Shown here: positions 1-8,582 of the stretch, one piece after another
Layout: every line of letters begins with the position of its first letter
Position numbering within the stretch: position 1 is the first letter of the stretch
Assembly (NCBI GenBank): GCA_937923745.1
Contig: CALDUO010000070.1
Span: forward strand, 62,001-126,000
Length of the DNA stretch: 64,000 nt
From: an uncultured Granulosicoccaceae bacterium
GTDB taxonomy: Bacteria; Pseudomonadota; Gammaproteobacteria; Granulosicoccales; Granulosicoccaceae
Reading direction: 5' to 3'
Translations under genes and position numbers: made by a program
The notes under the pieces: model-generated
Database searches by the model: none
Seen by the model: the letters and a program-made list of their open reading frames with translations, nothing else
Told to the model about the DNA's origin: nothing

Positions 1-360
1 TGGCACGAGGGCGGCACCTTTCTCGACGGCCTGGCGAAGCGGTGCACCCAGTCGTGGATGCAATATAGCAGCAGCATGTTCCAACTCGCCGTTTTCGCCC
101 ACAATCACCGCTTTGCCATAACTCTCTATTTGTTGCGGCGAGACGCCCAGTGCGTCCACGGCCTTTGTACCCAGTTGACCACCCAGGGTTTCTCCGATAG
201 CCATCAATGCCTCAAGATCAGGTTCGTATTGACCGGCAAACGGGTTATTGATGACCGCCATCGCTGTCGCCTTGCGTGTCGCAGGCGACACACTTTCCGA
301 GAGCTCACGATGTGTCTCTTCAATAACCACCAGCAACTTGCGGATCGTAATATCATTCAT
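1..360 (-). CDS. Amino acid synthesis family protein (PF06684-like), partial
   Basis: This minus-strand frame starts at an ATG ending at base 360 and runs off the left edge, so only the first 120 residues are present. A CAGGAG ribosome-binding site lies just upstream of the ATG. The N-terminus (ITIRKLLVVIEETHRE, then PATRKATAMAVINNPFAG and LMAIGETLGGQLGTKAV) matches what I know of the 'amino acid synthesis' family, structurally characterised but without a firm enzymatic role. It is the last visible gene of a leftward operon, 63 bp downstream of the UPF0280 gene. Homologues often accompany UPF0280 and 6-hydroxynicotinate-reductase-like genes, so a role in the same catabolic pathway is likely. 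The family call is fairly confident; the reaction is unknown. Confidence 0.75.
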   Translation of the reverse strand, partial: MNDITIRKLLVVIEETHRELSESVSPATRKATAMAVINNPFAGQYEPDLEALMAIGETLGGQLGTKAVDALGVSPQQIESYGKAVIVGENGELEHAAAILHPRLGAPLRQAVEKGAALVP

Positions 361-423
361 AACAGGGCTCCTGTGACCAGAGAATCAAACCAACGCCCCC
401 TGGTGGGTTACATAATTGTTGAA

Positions 424-1548
424 TCAACCTGCGACCGACTGCACCGACAAAGATGCCTCGGGCCCAATTGACTTGCACACGGTTGACTTGCACACGGTTG
501 ACTTGCACACGGTTGACTTGCACACGGTTGACTTGCACACGGTTGACTTGCACAAGGTTGACTTGTTTTGGGACCGCTTGTTTAACGACGGCTTGTCCGA
601 TGCGGAATGGGGCGCAGATAATTCGGGCTGTAAAACCAGTTCAACGTGATCATACAAACGAATAACGGCACCCTGTATCAATGATTGCGCACAGTAATGC
701 TGCGCCAACATGACGCCTCCGCGAAGCGCTTTGACCCTGTCGTCCGTATCCAGCATCTCGGGCGCCACATCAGTGACAACCAACCGTTTACCGAGATCAT
801 TGTCGGGGTCAAGCTCAGTGGCCGGTGTTCGTGTAATGCCCGCATGTCCAGGCAGATCGACAGCGTTGGCGATGAGTGTCGCAGCAACATCGGCAGTCGC
901 CGCGTTGTGCGCAAGCACCGTTACCGCATCGGCAATGCCCAAAGAGAAACTGCGACCACCAGAAGTACCGCTATGTGCAGGTGCAGTATCAAGTGATTGC
1001 GACGACGCACGACCCGATGTTGCAATACCACCGATACCCATAGACGCATCCAGCTGAATGACGCCATCGGGTTGTCCGTTTGACGGATCGGCAATCATTC
1101 CGACCGACAGGGTAGCCTCCGGATTGAGCCACACCGCGATGTCGCCACCGTTGTTGATCCAAAGTTTGGTCGCTGTTGTTGCTGCGGTGAGGCAGGCAAG
1201 GCAATCATCTGCCACCGCGCCTGCCACCGCCGCCATTGGCGTTACGCGAGATGCAATAAACGGGTTGCACGCGTGCACCATTCGTCGTGCGATCGGCCCC
1301 TCAACGGTGGGTGCGCCCGGGCGGGCCAGCGTTTGTCTAAGCAGGGGTAATTCTTGCGCGAGTGTTGTGAGCACCGGGGCAAACCACTGTGTGGCCATGC
1401 CGAACAGCCGCTGTCGCTCTTGTGGTGATGCCTCACACTCGATGATGAGATCTATGGGACCAAAGTGCAGGTGTAGTGCCGGATGACGATCACGCCCGTT
1501 AGCACCGACCTTGTCAAAGGTTCTGGCAATCGGACCGTGTGACGTCAT
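424..1548 (-). CDS. UPF0280 family protein with a Cys-periodic C-terminal tail
   Basis: The family is related to ApbE-like folds and has no settled reaction. I chose the ATG at 1548 because it overlaps the TGA of the upstream gene as ATGA, as at the two earlier junctions of this operon. A GTG at 1611 would add 21 residues before the family-typical start. The family core is visible as LHLHFGPIDLIIECE near residues 25-40, then a Ser/Gly-rich centre (GIGGIATSGRASS) and AVTVLAHNAATADVAATLIANAVD. The normal domain seems to end near VIRLYDHVELVL. It is followed by a tail of about 65 residues in which KSTVC repeats about six times (residues 331-361), encoded by a 15-bp tandem array. The tail has a cysteine every fifth residue, which I do not know in other members. 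No signal peptide or membrane segment is visible. Confidence 0.8.
   Translation of the reverse strand: MTSHGPIARTFDKVGANGRDRHPALHLHFGPIDLIIECEASPQERQRLFGMATQWFAPVLTTLAQELPLLRQTLARPGAPTVEGPIARRMVHACNPFIASRVTPMAAVAGAVADDCLACLTAATTATKLWINNGGDIAVWLNPEATLSVGMIADPSNGQPDGVIQLDASMGIGGIATSGRASSQSLDTAPAHSGTSGGRSFSLGIADAVTVLAHNAATADVAATLIANAVDLPGHAGITRTPATELDPDNDLGKRLVVTDVAPEMLDTDDRVKALRGGVMLAQHYCAQSLIQGAVIRLYDHVELVLQPELSAPHSASDKPSLNKRSQNKSTLCKSTVCKSTVCKSTVCKSTVCKSTVCKSIGPEASLSVQSVAG
468..572. repeat. 15-bp tandem array, about 6 copies plus a degenerate one
   Basis: The unit TTGACTTGCACACGG is repeated almost perfectly from 468 to 557 and decays by 572. It lies in the 3' end of the UPF0280 gene and encodes the KSTVC tail. 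The unit is a whole number of codons, so copy-number change would not shift the frame. Confidence 0.95.
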
Positions 1549-3116
1549 GACGAACGTATCGTCCCACGGGACACCCCGGTGTCGAAGGGCCAGGGATTCG
1601 ACGGTAACCACGACTCCAGTCGTGAGTGCGGCCCCAGCTGCCGAATGACTTCGTCAACCGATACGATGTGATCGCGGTGACCGCCATTGTCGAGGTATAA
1701 CGATTGTGACAATGTAAATTCCAGCGGCGCGACCAGTGCCGGTGTCGGAACATAACCGAAGGATTGCAGCGGCATCGCCAGCACATCAGCCATCACCGTG
1801 ATGCCGCCACCTGGCATAACATACACCGGCGCGCCACCCATCGTGATGGTGACGTCACCGCGTGCTACTGCTTGTGTCAGGCGTACCGGATTTTCGGTCA
1901 CGCCAGCACGTAACGACCCGCCGGCACCGGCTGTAAAAATCACGGTGGCAAGGCTTGGCTCACAATTCTCGCCGATACGATCAATGGTCAGCTGCAATTC
2001 CGGTGGCACTGACTGTTCGACCGGTTGCAACTGCTCATCGAGCACATAATACGCAACGTCCTCTCCAGTTGTACTGGTCATCAGCAAGCGAAGGCCTGCC
2101 CACGCTTTCGACGGATCAACGGTACGGATAATCGACAGCGGTTCACTGATGTCGGTGCCACCCCACCCCTGCCCTGGATTGGCCACCTTAAAATACCGAC
2201 CGGGCGTTGATTTCGCACCCGCGACTTTCACACCGGCTTCGGGCATGTTGAGGCACTTACCGGCCTGATGCTCCGACAACACACCAGTGATGTGATCATC
2301 GACAACAATCACTTCATCAACCAGACCATGCCACTGCTGCGCAAATATGCCCACCGTGGCAGAACCACAACCAACCCGCATACGAGACTCCGGTACACCG
2401 TTGACGATCGGTGCCTGTCCGGCCTGCACGGTTATCCGGGCACCGTTATCAATCGTTAAATCCACCGCCTCACGATTACATAACGCCAACAGTGTCTCGC
2501 AGGTGACCCGACCCTCTTTTTTCGACCCGCCGGTCAAGTGATGAACACCCCCTAACGACAGCATTTGCGAACCGTACTCAGCGGTGGTGACATGCCCCAC
2601 CGCTTGCCCGTCGGCAAAAACGGTTGCGCACTCAGCACCGAGATGCCGGTCTGTATCGATTTTCACCCGAGCGCCGCAGTAACTGAATATACCCTCAGTG
2701 ACCACGGTTACGGTGTCTACGCCGTGATGACTCGCAGACACAATAAATGGCGCTGGTTTATAGTCCGGGTATGTCGTGCCGGAACCAATGCCTGTGACAA
2801 AAACCGTCTCGGGTGTCAGGTCGTCGGTGGACGGGGCTGTTGCAATGGCTGTCTCTGTTGTATCCGGGTGGCGTGAGTCGGCCGGGTCGGGTGTCGCACT
2901 CTTTGCCAACTGACCCGCTGTTGTATTATTGATTGACAGCGTTACCGGTGCACAACGCACCAATTGTCCGTTGTCGTTAGCGTAACGGTCGCACGCGCCG
3001 GTTCTGCCCGGCTTTATACGACACAGTACCGGACAGGCGTCACAGCGGATGAGTCCGTTCTCGTCTGGCTCGGCACCAAAGTCTGTGGTGCGATCTCGAA
3101 GATCACGCGTTGTCAT
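1545..3116 (-). CDS. 6-hydroxynicotinate reductase-like iron-sulfur protein
   Basis: This 523-residue protein resembles the enzyme annotated as 6-hydroxynicotinate reductase. That enzyme is known from anaerobic nicotinate fermentation, where it reduces 6-hydroxynicotinate to a tetrahydro-oxo product using Fe-S and flavin cofactors. The N-terminus has an evident cluster site, with Cys25, Cys28, Cys32 and Cys42 in CDACPVLCRIKPGRTGAC, then Cys55. Later segments GIFSYCGARVKIDTDRH, GGVHHLTGGSKKEG, VGCGSATVGIF and MPGGGITVMADV are glycine- and cysteine-rich and fit a redox fold. The ATG overlaps the stop of the Mo-hydroxylase gene by 4 bp, and its stop overlaps the UPF0280 start. Coupling to a xanthine-dehydrogenase-type hydroxylase suggests hydroxylation followed by ring reduction of a nitrogen heterocycle. 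The true substrate need not be nicotinate. Confidence 0.75.
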   Translation of the reverse strand: MTTRDLRDRTTDFGAEPDENGLIRCDACPVLCRIKPGRTGACDRYANDNGQLVRCAPVTLSINNTTAGQLAKSATPDPADSRHPDTTETAIATAPSTDDLTPETVFVTGIGSGTTYPDYKPAPFIVSASHHGVDTVTVVTEGIFSYCGARVKIDTDRHLGAECATVFADGQAVGHVTTAEYGSQMLSLGGVHHLTGGSKKEGRVTCETLLALCNREAVDLTIDNGARITVQAGQAPIVNGVPESRMRVGCGSATVGIFAQQWHGLVDEVIVVDDHITGVLSEHQAGKCLNMPEAGVKVAGAKSTPGRYFKVANPGQGWGGTDISEPLSIIRTVDPSKAWAGLRLLMTSTTGEDVAYYVLDEQLQPVEQSVPPELQLTIDRIGENCEPSLATVIFTAGAGGSLRAGVTENPVRLTQAVARGDVTITMGGAPVYVMPGGGITVMADVLAMPLQSFGYVPTPALVAPLEFTLSQSLYLDNGGHRDHIVSVDEVIRQLGPHSRLESWLPSNPWPFDTGVSRGTIRSS

Positions 3117-6007
3117 TGTGCGCCGCCTGTTGGCTTATCCGCTGCATCGAGCCTGTCGGTTGCATTCGGATTCTCGGTTGCATTTAAACTGTCGGTTGCA
3201 TTGAGGCCACCAGTGGCGTCGGGACCGCCAGTCTTTTTGGTGTCGTCAGGCTGCGCCCGCAGTGCCTGATGCAAACGATGTGGCAGCACGGGTAGTGCCG
3301 TGACCGTCACGCCTGTGGCATGCCGAATGGCACCGACAATCGCAGCTGGTGTCGGTACCAGTGCTGGCTCACCCACGCCTTTCGCACCATACGGCCCCAA
3401 CGGTTCTGGCTCTTCGATCAGCAGAATATCGATGTCGGGAATATCACCAAAGGTAGGAATCAGGTAATCGTGCAGGTTGTCTGTGCGCCCCGGCAAATAC
3501 TCTTCCATTAACGCCATACCTATACCTTGCACAATACCACCTTGTATCTGCCCCTCTATCAGTTGAGGGTTCACAGCGCGCCCCACATCGTGCGCAGCAA
3601 CAAAGCGCACCGGCGTCACCTGCCCGGTATCGGTATCGACTTCGACCACACACACCTGCGCTGCAAAGGCGTAAGTGGCATAGGCACGTCCCTGACCATC
3701 GGCATCCAACGGCGTCACCGGCGGGTCAAAGGTGCCGACACCGTCGGCGACCACGGCAACCGATGAAGCAAAGTCTATACGTTCGGCACCACCCTCGACA
3801 CCTAGCCCTGTGTCGTCAAGTGCCAGAGTTGCAGTATTATCTGTGTTGAGCAGTTGAAGCAGTTTTTGACGCAAATCAAGCCCGGCAAGCATTGCCGCTT
3901 TACCGGACACAAACGTTTGGCGACTGGCTGATGTTTTACCGGCATCATCGGTCAGGTCAGTGTCACCGTTAACACAATCGAATTTGTGTAACGGCAGCCC
4001 GACTGCGTCGGCACAAATTTGGAGCAGCACCGTACTGGAACCCTGTCCGATATCGACAGCACCATTATAAAAAACCAATCGCCCGTTGGAGCGAAGCTCG
4101 ACCCGCAGTGTCGATGGGTTACTGAGTCCGGTATTGCCACACCCGTACCACATACACGCGATACCCACACCACGACGTCGTGACGTGTGCTGTTGTGCAT
4201 TGAAGGTTGTAACCTCGGCGTTCAGTTTGATCCAAGCCGGGTGCAGAGCATCGAGGCAAGCCACCATCCCCACACTGTGATCGAGCGTTTGTCCGGTAGG
4301 CGTTGTGTCACCGGCTTTAAATGCATTGCGATGCCGCAGCTCCCACCGGTCGAGGTTGAGCTGATCGGCCAGTTGATCCAGTACCACTTCGCGCGCTAAC
4401 GCAGACTGTGGCGTACCAAACCCCCGAAAGGCACCGGATGGCGGCTGATGCGTGTGTATTGCGCGAGTACGACAGTGCACATGCGCAATCGCATAAGGTC
4501 CGGTGCAATGCGCCGGAACACGCCCCGCCACCGTTGGCCCCCACGAAGCATAGGCACCGGTGTTAAAGACACCGTCAAGGGATATCGCGTGGAGCATACC
4601 GTCTGGCGTGGCGGCCACTGACAACGCGATGCGCGACGGATGTCGTTTGGTGCTGGACGCCATACTTTCAATACGGTTAAACACCATGCGGACCGGTTGA
4701 CCGGTGACCCACGCCGCGACCGCCAGAATGGGTTGCACCGACACATCAAGCTTGCCACCGAAGCCACCGCCACAGGTGCTCGGTATGATACGTACATCCT
4801 GAAGCTCGATACCCAATACACCCGCTACCTCCTCGAGATCCATGTGTGGCGCCTGGGTGGTCACAAAAACTTCTATACGATCACCGACCCGGCGTGCATA
4901 CCCTGCTTCCGGCTCAATATAGGCGTGTTCGACAAACGGTGTAGTAAAGGTGTTGCCGGCAATGACCAAACCGGCCGCCGCAGTTTCATCAGAGAAACAA
5001 GTGGTATCACCGCGTATCGCACGCCCTTCGATTAAGCAGTTATCCGGGATGTGCTCGTGTAACGCCTGGGTATTTTCAGCCATCGCATCATCGACAGTGT
5101 CGAGTGACGGCAGTGGATTCCAATGGATGGGTAAGGTGTCCCAACGCAGGGATTCCACCGTTTTTTGATCGCCAACTAACGCCAGTATCGGCTCTCCCTG
5201 GTATCGCACCAGACCATCGGCGAGTACTGGCTGGTCTTTGATATCAGGATAAATACCGAAGCCGTTACGTCCGGGAATATCAGCGGCAGTCAGTATTCGA
5301 ATGAGACCAGGATACTCATGCAAGAGCTGGTCAAAATTACCCAGCTCAAACACCGCGTGCGCATGCGGTGATCTCACCAAACGAACCCACAACGCGTTGT
5401 CAGGTGCCGTGTCACTGGCGAATAGCGCCGTACCCGATACTTTATCCATTCCGTCAATGCGGGTGACAGACTGCCCAACCTGAGGCGCGAACTGCATCGC
5501 AGATTGTGTCGTGACTGCATCAGGCTTAAACGTCGAATCTGCCGCGAGCAACACGGCATCAATGATTTTAAGGTAGCCGGTACACCGACACAGCGTGCCA
5601 CCCAATGCGTCTTCAACACTTTGTCGGTCCGGCGACGGATTACGCGACAGCAAATCAACCGCACACATCAACATGCCGGGTGTACAGATACCACATTGCG
5701 CGGCACCGCACGCCAGAAACGCCTGGCGCAGCCGACCGAGGTACGGCTCCAGTGCCGTTGATTCGATGGTGTGCACACTGGCATCCAGACACTGGCCCAC
5801 CGGCACCAGGCACGCACAGGCCATATCCCCGTTTATCAACACCGTGCAGGCACCGCAGTCGCCCGCTTCACAGCCGAGTTTGGTGCCGGTCAATTTGAGC
5901 TGATCGCGCAGTACCGTGGCCAATGAGTGGATCGGGTTGATCGAGATATTCTGTACCTGGCCATTGATCTCGATAGACGATGGTAACAGTGTCTCGGTGC
6001 CACTCAT
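3113..6007 (-). CDS. Fused [2Fe-2S]/molybdopterin subunit of a xanthine dehydrogenase-family hydroxylase
   Basis: Two usually separate subunits are fused in 964 residues. Residues 1-155 are the small iron-sulfur subunit. A plant-type cluster uses Cys46, Cys51, Cys54 and Cys66 (CEAGDCGACTV), and the second cluster uses Cys105, Cys108, Cys140 and Cys142 (CGICTPG, CRCTGY). From about residue 180 the molybdopterin-binding large subunit follows, with GGGFGGK, GAFRGFGTPQ, DIGQGSSTVLLQI and YGAKGVGEPAL, the last containing the expected catalytic glutamate. The family hydroxylates carbon centres, often in N-heterocycles, with electrons passing through Fe-S and FAD. It is coupled by ATGA to the FAD-subunit gene before it and to the reductase gene after it. 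The last 45 or so residues extend past the normal end with a degenerate LNATDS-type repeat. The substrate is unknown. Confidence 0.88.
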   Translation of the reverse strand: MSGTETLLPSSIEINGQVQNISINPIHSLATVLRDQLKLTGTKLGCEAGDCGACTVLINGDMACACLVPVGQCLDASVHTIESTALEPYLGRLRQAFLACGAAQCGICTPGMLMCAVDLLSRNPSPDRQSVEDALGGTLCRCTGYLKIIDAVLLAADSTFKPDAVTTQSAMQFAPQVGQSVTRIDGMDKVSGTALFASDTAPDNALWVRLVRSPHAHAVFELGNFDQLLHEYPGLIRILTAADIPGRNGFGIYPDIKDQPVLADGLVRYQGEPILALVGDQKTVESLRWDTLPIHWNPLPSLDTVDDAMAENTQALHEHIPDNCLIEGRAIRGDTTCFSDETAAAGLVIAGNTFTTPFVEHAYIEPEAGYARRVGDRIEVFVTTQAPHMDLEEVAGVLGIELQDVRIIPSTCGGGFGGKLDVSVQPILAVAAWVTGQPVRMVFNRIESMASSTKRHPSRIALSVAATPDGMLHAISLDGVFNTGAYASWGPTVAGRVPAHCTGPYAIAHVHCRTRAIHTHQPPSGAFRGFGTPQSALAREVVLDQLADQLNLDRWELRHRNAFKAGDTTPTGQTLDHSVGMVACLDALHPAWIKLNAEVTTFNAQQHTSRRRGVGIACMWYGCGNTGLSNPSTLRVELRSNGRLVFYNGAVDIGQGSSTVLLQICADAVGLPLHKFDCVNGDTDLTDDAGKTSASRQTFVSGKAAMLAGLDLRQKLLQLLNTDNTATLALDDTGLGVEGGAERIDFASSVAVVADGVGTFDPPVTPLDADGQGRAYATYAFAAQVCVVEVDTDTGQVTPVRFVAAHDVGRAVNPQLIEGQIQGGIVQGIGMALMEEYLPGRTDNLHDYLIPTFGDIPDIDILLIEEPEPLGPYGAKGVGEPALVPTPAAIVGAIRHATGVTVTALPVLPHRLHQALRAQPDDTKKTGGPDATGGLNATDSLNATENPNATDRLDAADKPTGGAQ
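3141..3230. repeat. 18-bp degenerate tandem array, 5 units
   Basis: Five consecutive 18-bp units begin GCTGCATCG or GTTGCATT and drift in sequence across the array. They encode the C-terminal NATD/NATE tail of the fused hydroxylase subunit, beyond the conserved domain, and keep the reading frame. Confidence 0.85.
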
Positions 6008-6930
6008 GATTTTGCCCCGCCGGATTGGCTTGCGGTATCGCCCGGCGCGACCACAAGATCATGCAGCACACGGCGGGTCAGCACGACAGCCGCACTGAGT
6101 CGATAGGCAGCGTCTGAGCGGATATCAGTGATCGGCGTCAGACTGCCGGTTTGTGCAAAGGCGTGTTCGGTCACCACATCGTGGATGACCTGGCTGGTGT
6201 TGTCACTGTGCTGGAATTGGTCGATGAGCTGCTGCTCGATGTGCGGCAAGCGCGTTGCCACTGGCGAACATGAGCCCACACTGAGCTTGACGTCGGTGAC
6301 CACATCGCTGTCATCAGTCTCAATGGCGACAGCAACCATCGCAATGGATATCACCAGATACCGGCGCGCACCGATCTTGCCGAACCCGGTTTTGACACGC
6401 GCCGATGGTGTCGGTACCACAATGGCCGACAACAACTCACCGGGTTTGCGCGCGGTGCGCCGGTTGGCAATCAGAAATGATGACAGCGGCAACGTCCGCG
6501 TGCCCTCTACAGAGGTTAGCTCCACCGACGCATCCAGACACAACAGCGGTGGCACGCCATCAGCGGCCGGTGACGCATTACACAGGTTACCGGCTAATGT
6601 GCCGCGATTTTGAATCTGGCGCCCACCCACTTCTTTGGCCGCAGCCTTCAGGCCATCGAATGCGGGCGGCAGATCATGATCAAAGAGATCAGACCAAGTG
6701 GTTAAGGCACCAATTCTGATATCGGTTGGCGTGACGGTGACGCCACGCAAGCCCTGCACACCGCTAATATCGACCCAGCGGTTGTTCACCGGACGCCCAC
6801 TGGCGCGTCGGGTCACGCGTGCCGGATAGACGTCAGTGGCGCCCGCGACGATGGTGTAGCGGGCATCGAGCAATGCCAGGCACTCAGTCAGCGTGGCCGG
6901 TCGGTAATACGGTACCATGGGGGAATCCAT
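6004..6930 (-). CDS. FAD-binding subunit of the molybdenum hydroxylase
   Basis: The protein passes electrons from the Fe-S clusters to the acceptor through FAD. It has the FAD_binding_5 signature VAGATDVYP and GGRQIQNRGTLAGNLCNASPAAD, then the C-terminal CO-dehydrogenase-flavoprotein-like domain (KTGFGKIGARRYLVISIAMV). I chose the ATG at 6930 (MDSPMVPYYRPATL). A longer reading from a TTG at 6975 has no ribosome-binding site and would start only a few bases from a TATAAA box. The gene overlaps the next one by ATGA. It is first in the operon and divergent from the CNNM gene. Function as a subunit is clear; the substrate is not. Confidence 0.85.
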   Translation of the reverse strand: MDSPMVPYYRPATLTECLALLDARYTIVAGATDVYPARVTRRASGRPVNNRWVDISGVQGLRGVTVTPTDIRIGALTTWSDLFDHDLPPAFDGLKAAAKEVGGRQIQNRGTLAGNLCNASPAADGVPPLLCLDASVELTSVEGTRTLPLSSFLIANRRTARKPGELLSAIVVPTPSARVKTGFGKIGARRYLVISIAMVAVAIETDDSDVVTDVKLSVGSCSPVATRLPHIEQQLIDQFQHSDNTSQVIHDVVTEHAFAQTGSLTPITDIRSDAAYRLSAAVVLTRRVLHDLVVAPGDTASQSGGAKS

Positions 6931-6982
6931 TACGGTCTCGGGGTCTAATGTAATATAGACCTGTGGCCGGGACAATTAGTGA

Positions 6983-6990
6983 TTTATACT
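6983..6990. promoter_or_regulatory. Candidate overlapping -10 elements between divergent genes
   Basis: The octamer TTTATACT reads as TATAAA on the minus strand and TATACT on the plus strand, in the short gap between the FAD-subunit gene and the CNNM gene. A TTGTCA lies upstream on the minus strand at 7011-7016, but its 22-bp spacing is too long for a standard sigma-70 promoter. This is a weak call. Confidence 0.3.
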
Positions 6991-7034
6991 TCGCTCCACC
7001 GTACTCACGATGACAAGCAGGCCCACGCCCTTCC

Positions 7035-8228
7035 ATGTACACACTGATTATCATTTTTTTCCTCGTCTCTATTCTGGCCTCGTTTCTGTGTTCCGTACTG
7101 GAGGCGGTGCTGCTGAGCATTTCACCCACACACACGCAACGCCTCGCCAGCGAAGACCCGGCGCTTGGTGCTGATCTCGCTGACTTTCAGAAAAACATCG
7201 ACCGACCTCTGGCTGCCATTCTGACGCTCAATACCATTGCGCACACAGTCGGCGCTATCGGTGTAGGTAGTCAGGCAACCGCCATTTGGGGGGCTTCGGT
7301 AACGTCGACACTGGTCGTGCCCGTGGTGATGACACTGGCCATCCTGATCCTCTCCGAAATAATTCCGAAGACGCTCGGTGCCAATTATTGGAAAGAGCTT
7401 ACGCCGTTTACGGTCAAAACACTGAAAATCATCCTGTTCCTGCTGGCGCCGCTGGTAGCGATCAGTCAGGTGATTACCCGCACCCTGAAAAAAGACAAGG
7501 ACAAGAGTGTGTTCAGTCGTGCAGATTTTTCGGCGATGACCGAACTCGGCACCACTCATGGTGTGTTCGACGAGCGCGAAAGTCGGTTACTGAAAAACTT
7601 TCTGCGCTTCGACTCTATTCATGCCAAGGATGTGATGACACCACGCACGGTGGTTGTGGCCGCAGACGAGAATACGACGCTGGCCGACTTTCATGACCGA
7701 CACCCCGAACTTCGTTTTTCACGCATCCCACTGTTTTCGGACAGCGTCGATCACGTAACAGGCTTCTTTTTGAAAGACGACCTGCTCAGCGGACTGGTAG
7801 GCCAACAACACGATCAACCCCTGTCATCGATACGTCGTGAGTTAACCGGCGTGCCGGAAGAGTATCCGATGTCGGCATTGTTCAGTCACTTTACCGACAA
7901 CCGCGAGCATATCGCCATGGTTGTCGGCGAATTTGGCGGGATGTCCGGCATTGTGACGATGGAAGACGTGATCGAGACTTTGCTGGGTCTTGAAATCGTG
8001 GATGAGCTCGACAACACCGACGATATGCAGGTACTTGCCCGACAGCAGTGGAATGTACGTGCAGCCAAGTTGGGATTACTGGTTGAGCCGACACTGGTTG
8101 AGCCGACAATGGCCAATGCCATTGATATGGCTGCAGACGCAGCCGAACCCACTGTCGAATCTGGCACACCACCCAATGGCGGTAACGGTAAAGGCGACGA
8201 CAGCGACAGCCCAGACGACATTAAATAA
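7035..8228 (+). CDS. CNNM transmembrane (DUF21)/CBS domain protein
   Basis: An integral membrane protein of 397 residues. Residues 1-150 form the CNNM/DUF21 membrane domain with four hydrophobic stretches, including IILFLLAPLVAISQVI and the conserved ILSEIIPKTLGANYW. A CBS pair follows at about 195-325 (DVMTPRTVVVAADEN, RIPLFSDSVDHVTGFF, VVGEFGGMSGIVTMEDVIE). Relatives of this layout are tied to Mg2+/Co2+ homeostasis or efflux (CorB/CorC, hemolysin-C-like). The C-terminal CorC_HlyC domain seems absent. Instead there is an acidic, low-complexity tail with a duplicated LVEPT from a 15-bp repeat (8078-8107). It stands alone on the plus strand between two minus-strand operons. Confidence 0.87.
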   Translation: MYTLIIIFFLVSILASFLCSVLEAVLLSISPTHTQRLASEDPALGADLADFQKNIDRPLAAILTLNTIAHTVGAIGVGSQATAIWGASVTSTLVVPVVMTLAILILSEIIPKTLGANYWKELTPFTVKTLKIILFLLAPLVAISQVITRTLKKDKDKSVFSRADFSAMTELGTTHGVFDERESRLLKNFLRFDSIHAKDVMTPRTVVVAADENTTLADFHDRHPELRFSRIPLFSDSVDHVTGFFLKDDLLSGLVGQQHDQPLSSIRRELTGVPEEYPMSALFSHFTDNREHIAMVVGEFGGMSGIVTMEDVIETLLGLEIVDELDNTDDMQVLARQQWNVRAAKLGLLVEPTLVEPTMANAIDMAADAAEPTVESGTPPNGGNGKGDDSDSPDDIK

Positions 8229-8231
8229 AAA

Positions 8232-8353
8232 CCCCCACGCAATTAACCCCACGCAATTAACCAGGATAATTAACCAGGGTAATTAACTCGGGTAATTAAC
8301 CCTGATAGTTAACCTTGATAATTAACTGGGGTAACTGACCTGAGTAATCAACT
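8232..8353. repeat. 13-bp intergenic tandem array, about 9 units
   Basis: Just after the CNNM stop a 13-bp unit close to CCAGGGTAATTAA repeats about nine times with increasing divergence. The first two units are longer. No frame is maintained and the array has no coding role. With the hairpin that follows, it fills the convergent gap before the DUF4387 gene. Confidence 0.92.
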
Positions 8354-8361
8354 TCACGAAT

Positions 8362-8399
8362 AAGCCCTGCCCGCACCACCGGGCTTAACATCCGGTGGT
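8362..8399. terminator. Two mutually exclusive hairpins in a convergent gap
   Basis: A perfect 8-bp inverted repeat ACCACCGG / CCGGTGGT (8375-8382 and 8392-8399) has a 9-base loop. An overlapping 6-bp repeat AAGCCC / GGGCTT (8362-8367 and 8381-8386) competes with it. There is no U-tract, so intrinsic termination is only a guess; the position fits a two-way transcription boundary. The rest of the gap, 8400-8582, shows nothing I recognise. Confidence 0.4.
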
Positions 8400-8582
8400 C
8401 AGACTGTGTTGATGCCTGACGCCCTCTGCACCAACGACACTGCGTGAATGCCCCATCAATAAATGCCCATGCCCATGCCTATGCCTTGGCCTAAGTTCAC
8501 ACAACCTGCCTTGCGCTATTAGTGTTGTAACCGCCATTTGGCTGCCCAGCGAATTACACCTAAATGGCAACGGCAGCTCTGG

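Noticed and set aside
58-471. 137-codon plus-strand frame at the left end
   Set aside because: It is antisense to the PF06684-family gene, which has a good ribosome-binding site and recognisable sequence.
468-572. Regular repeats as a possible CRISPR array (also at 8232, 55381 and 61818)
   Set aside because: Units are 12-18 bp and directly abutting, with no unique spacers, and no cas genes are present.
1549-1611. GTG start at 1611 for the UPF0280 gene
   Set aside because: It would give a 67-bp overlap and an atypical N-terminus. The ATG at 1548 forms an ATGA junction like its neighbours.
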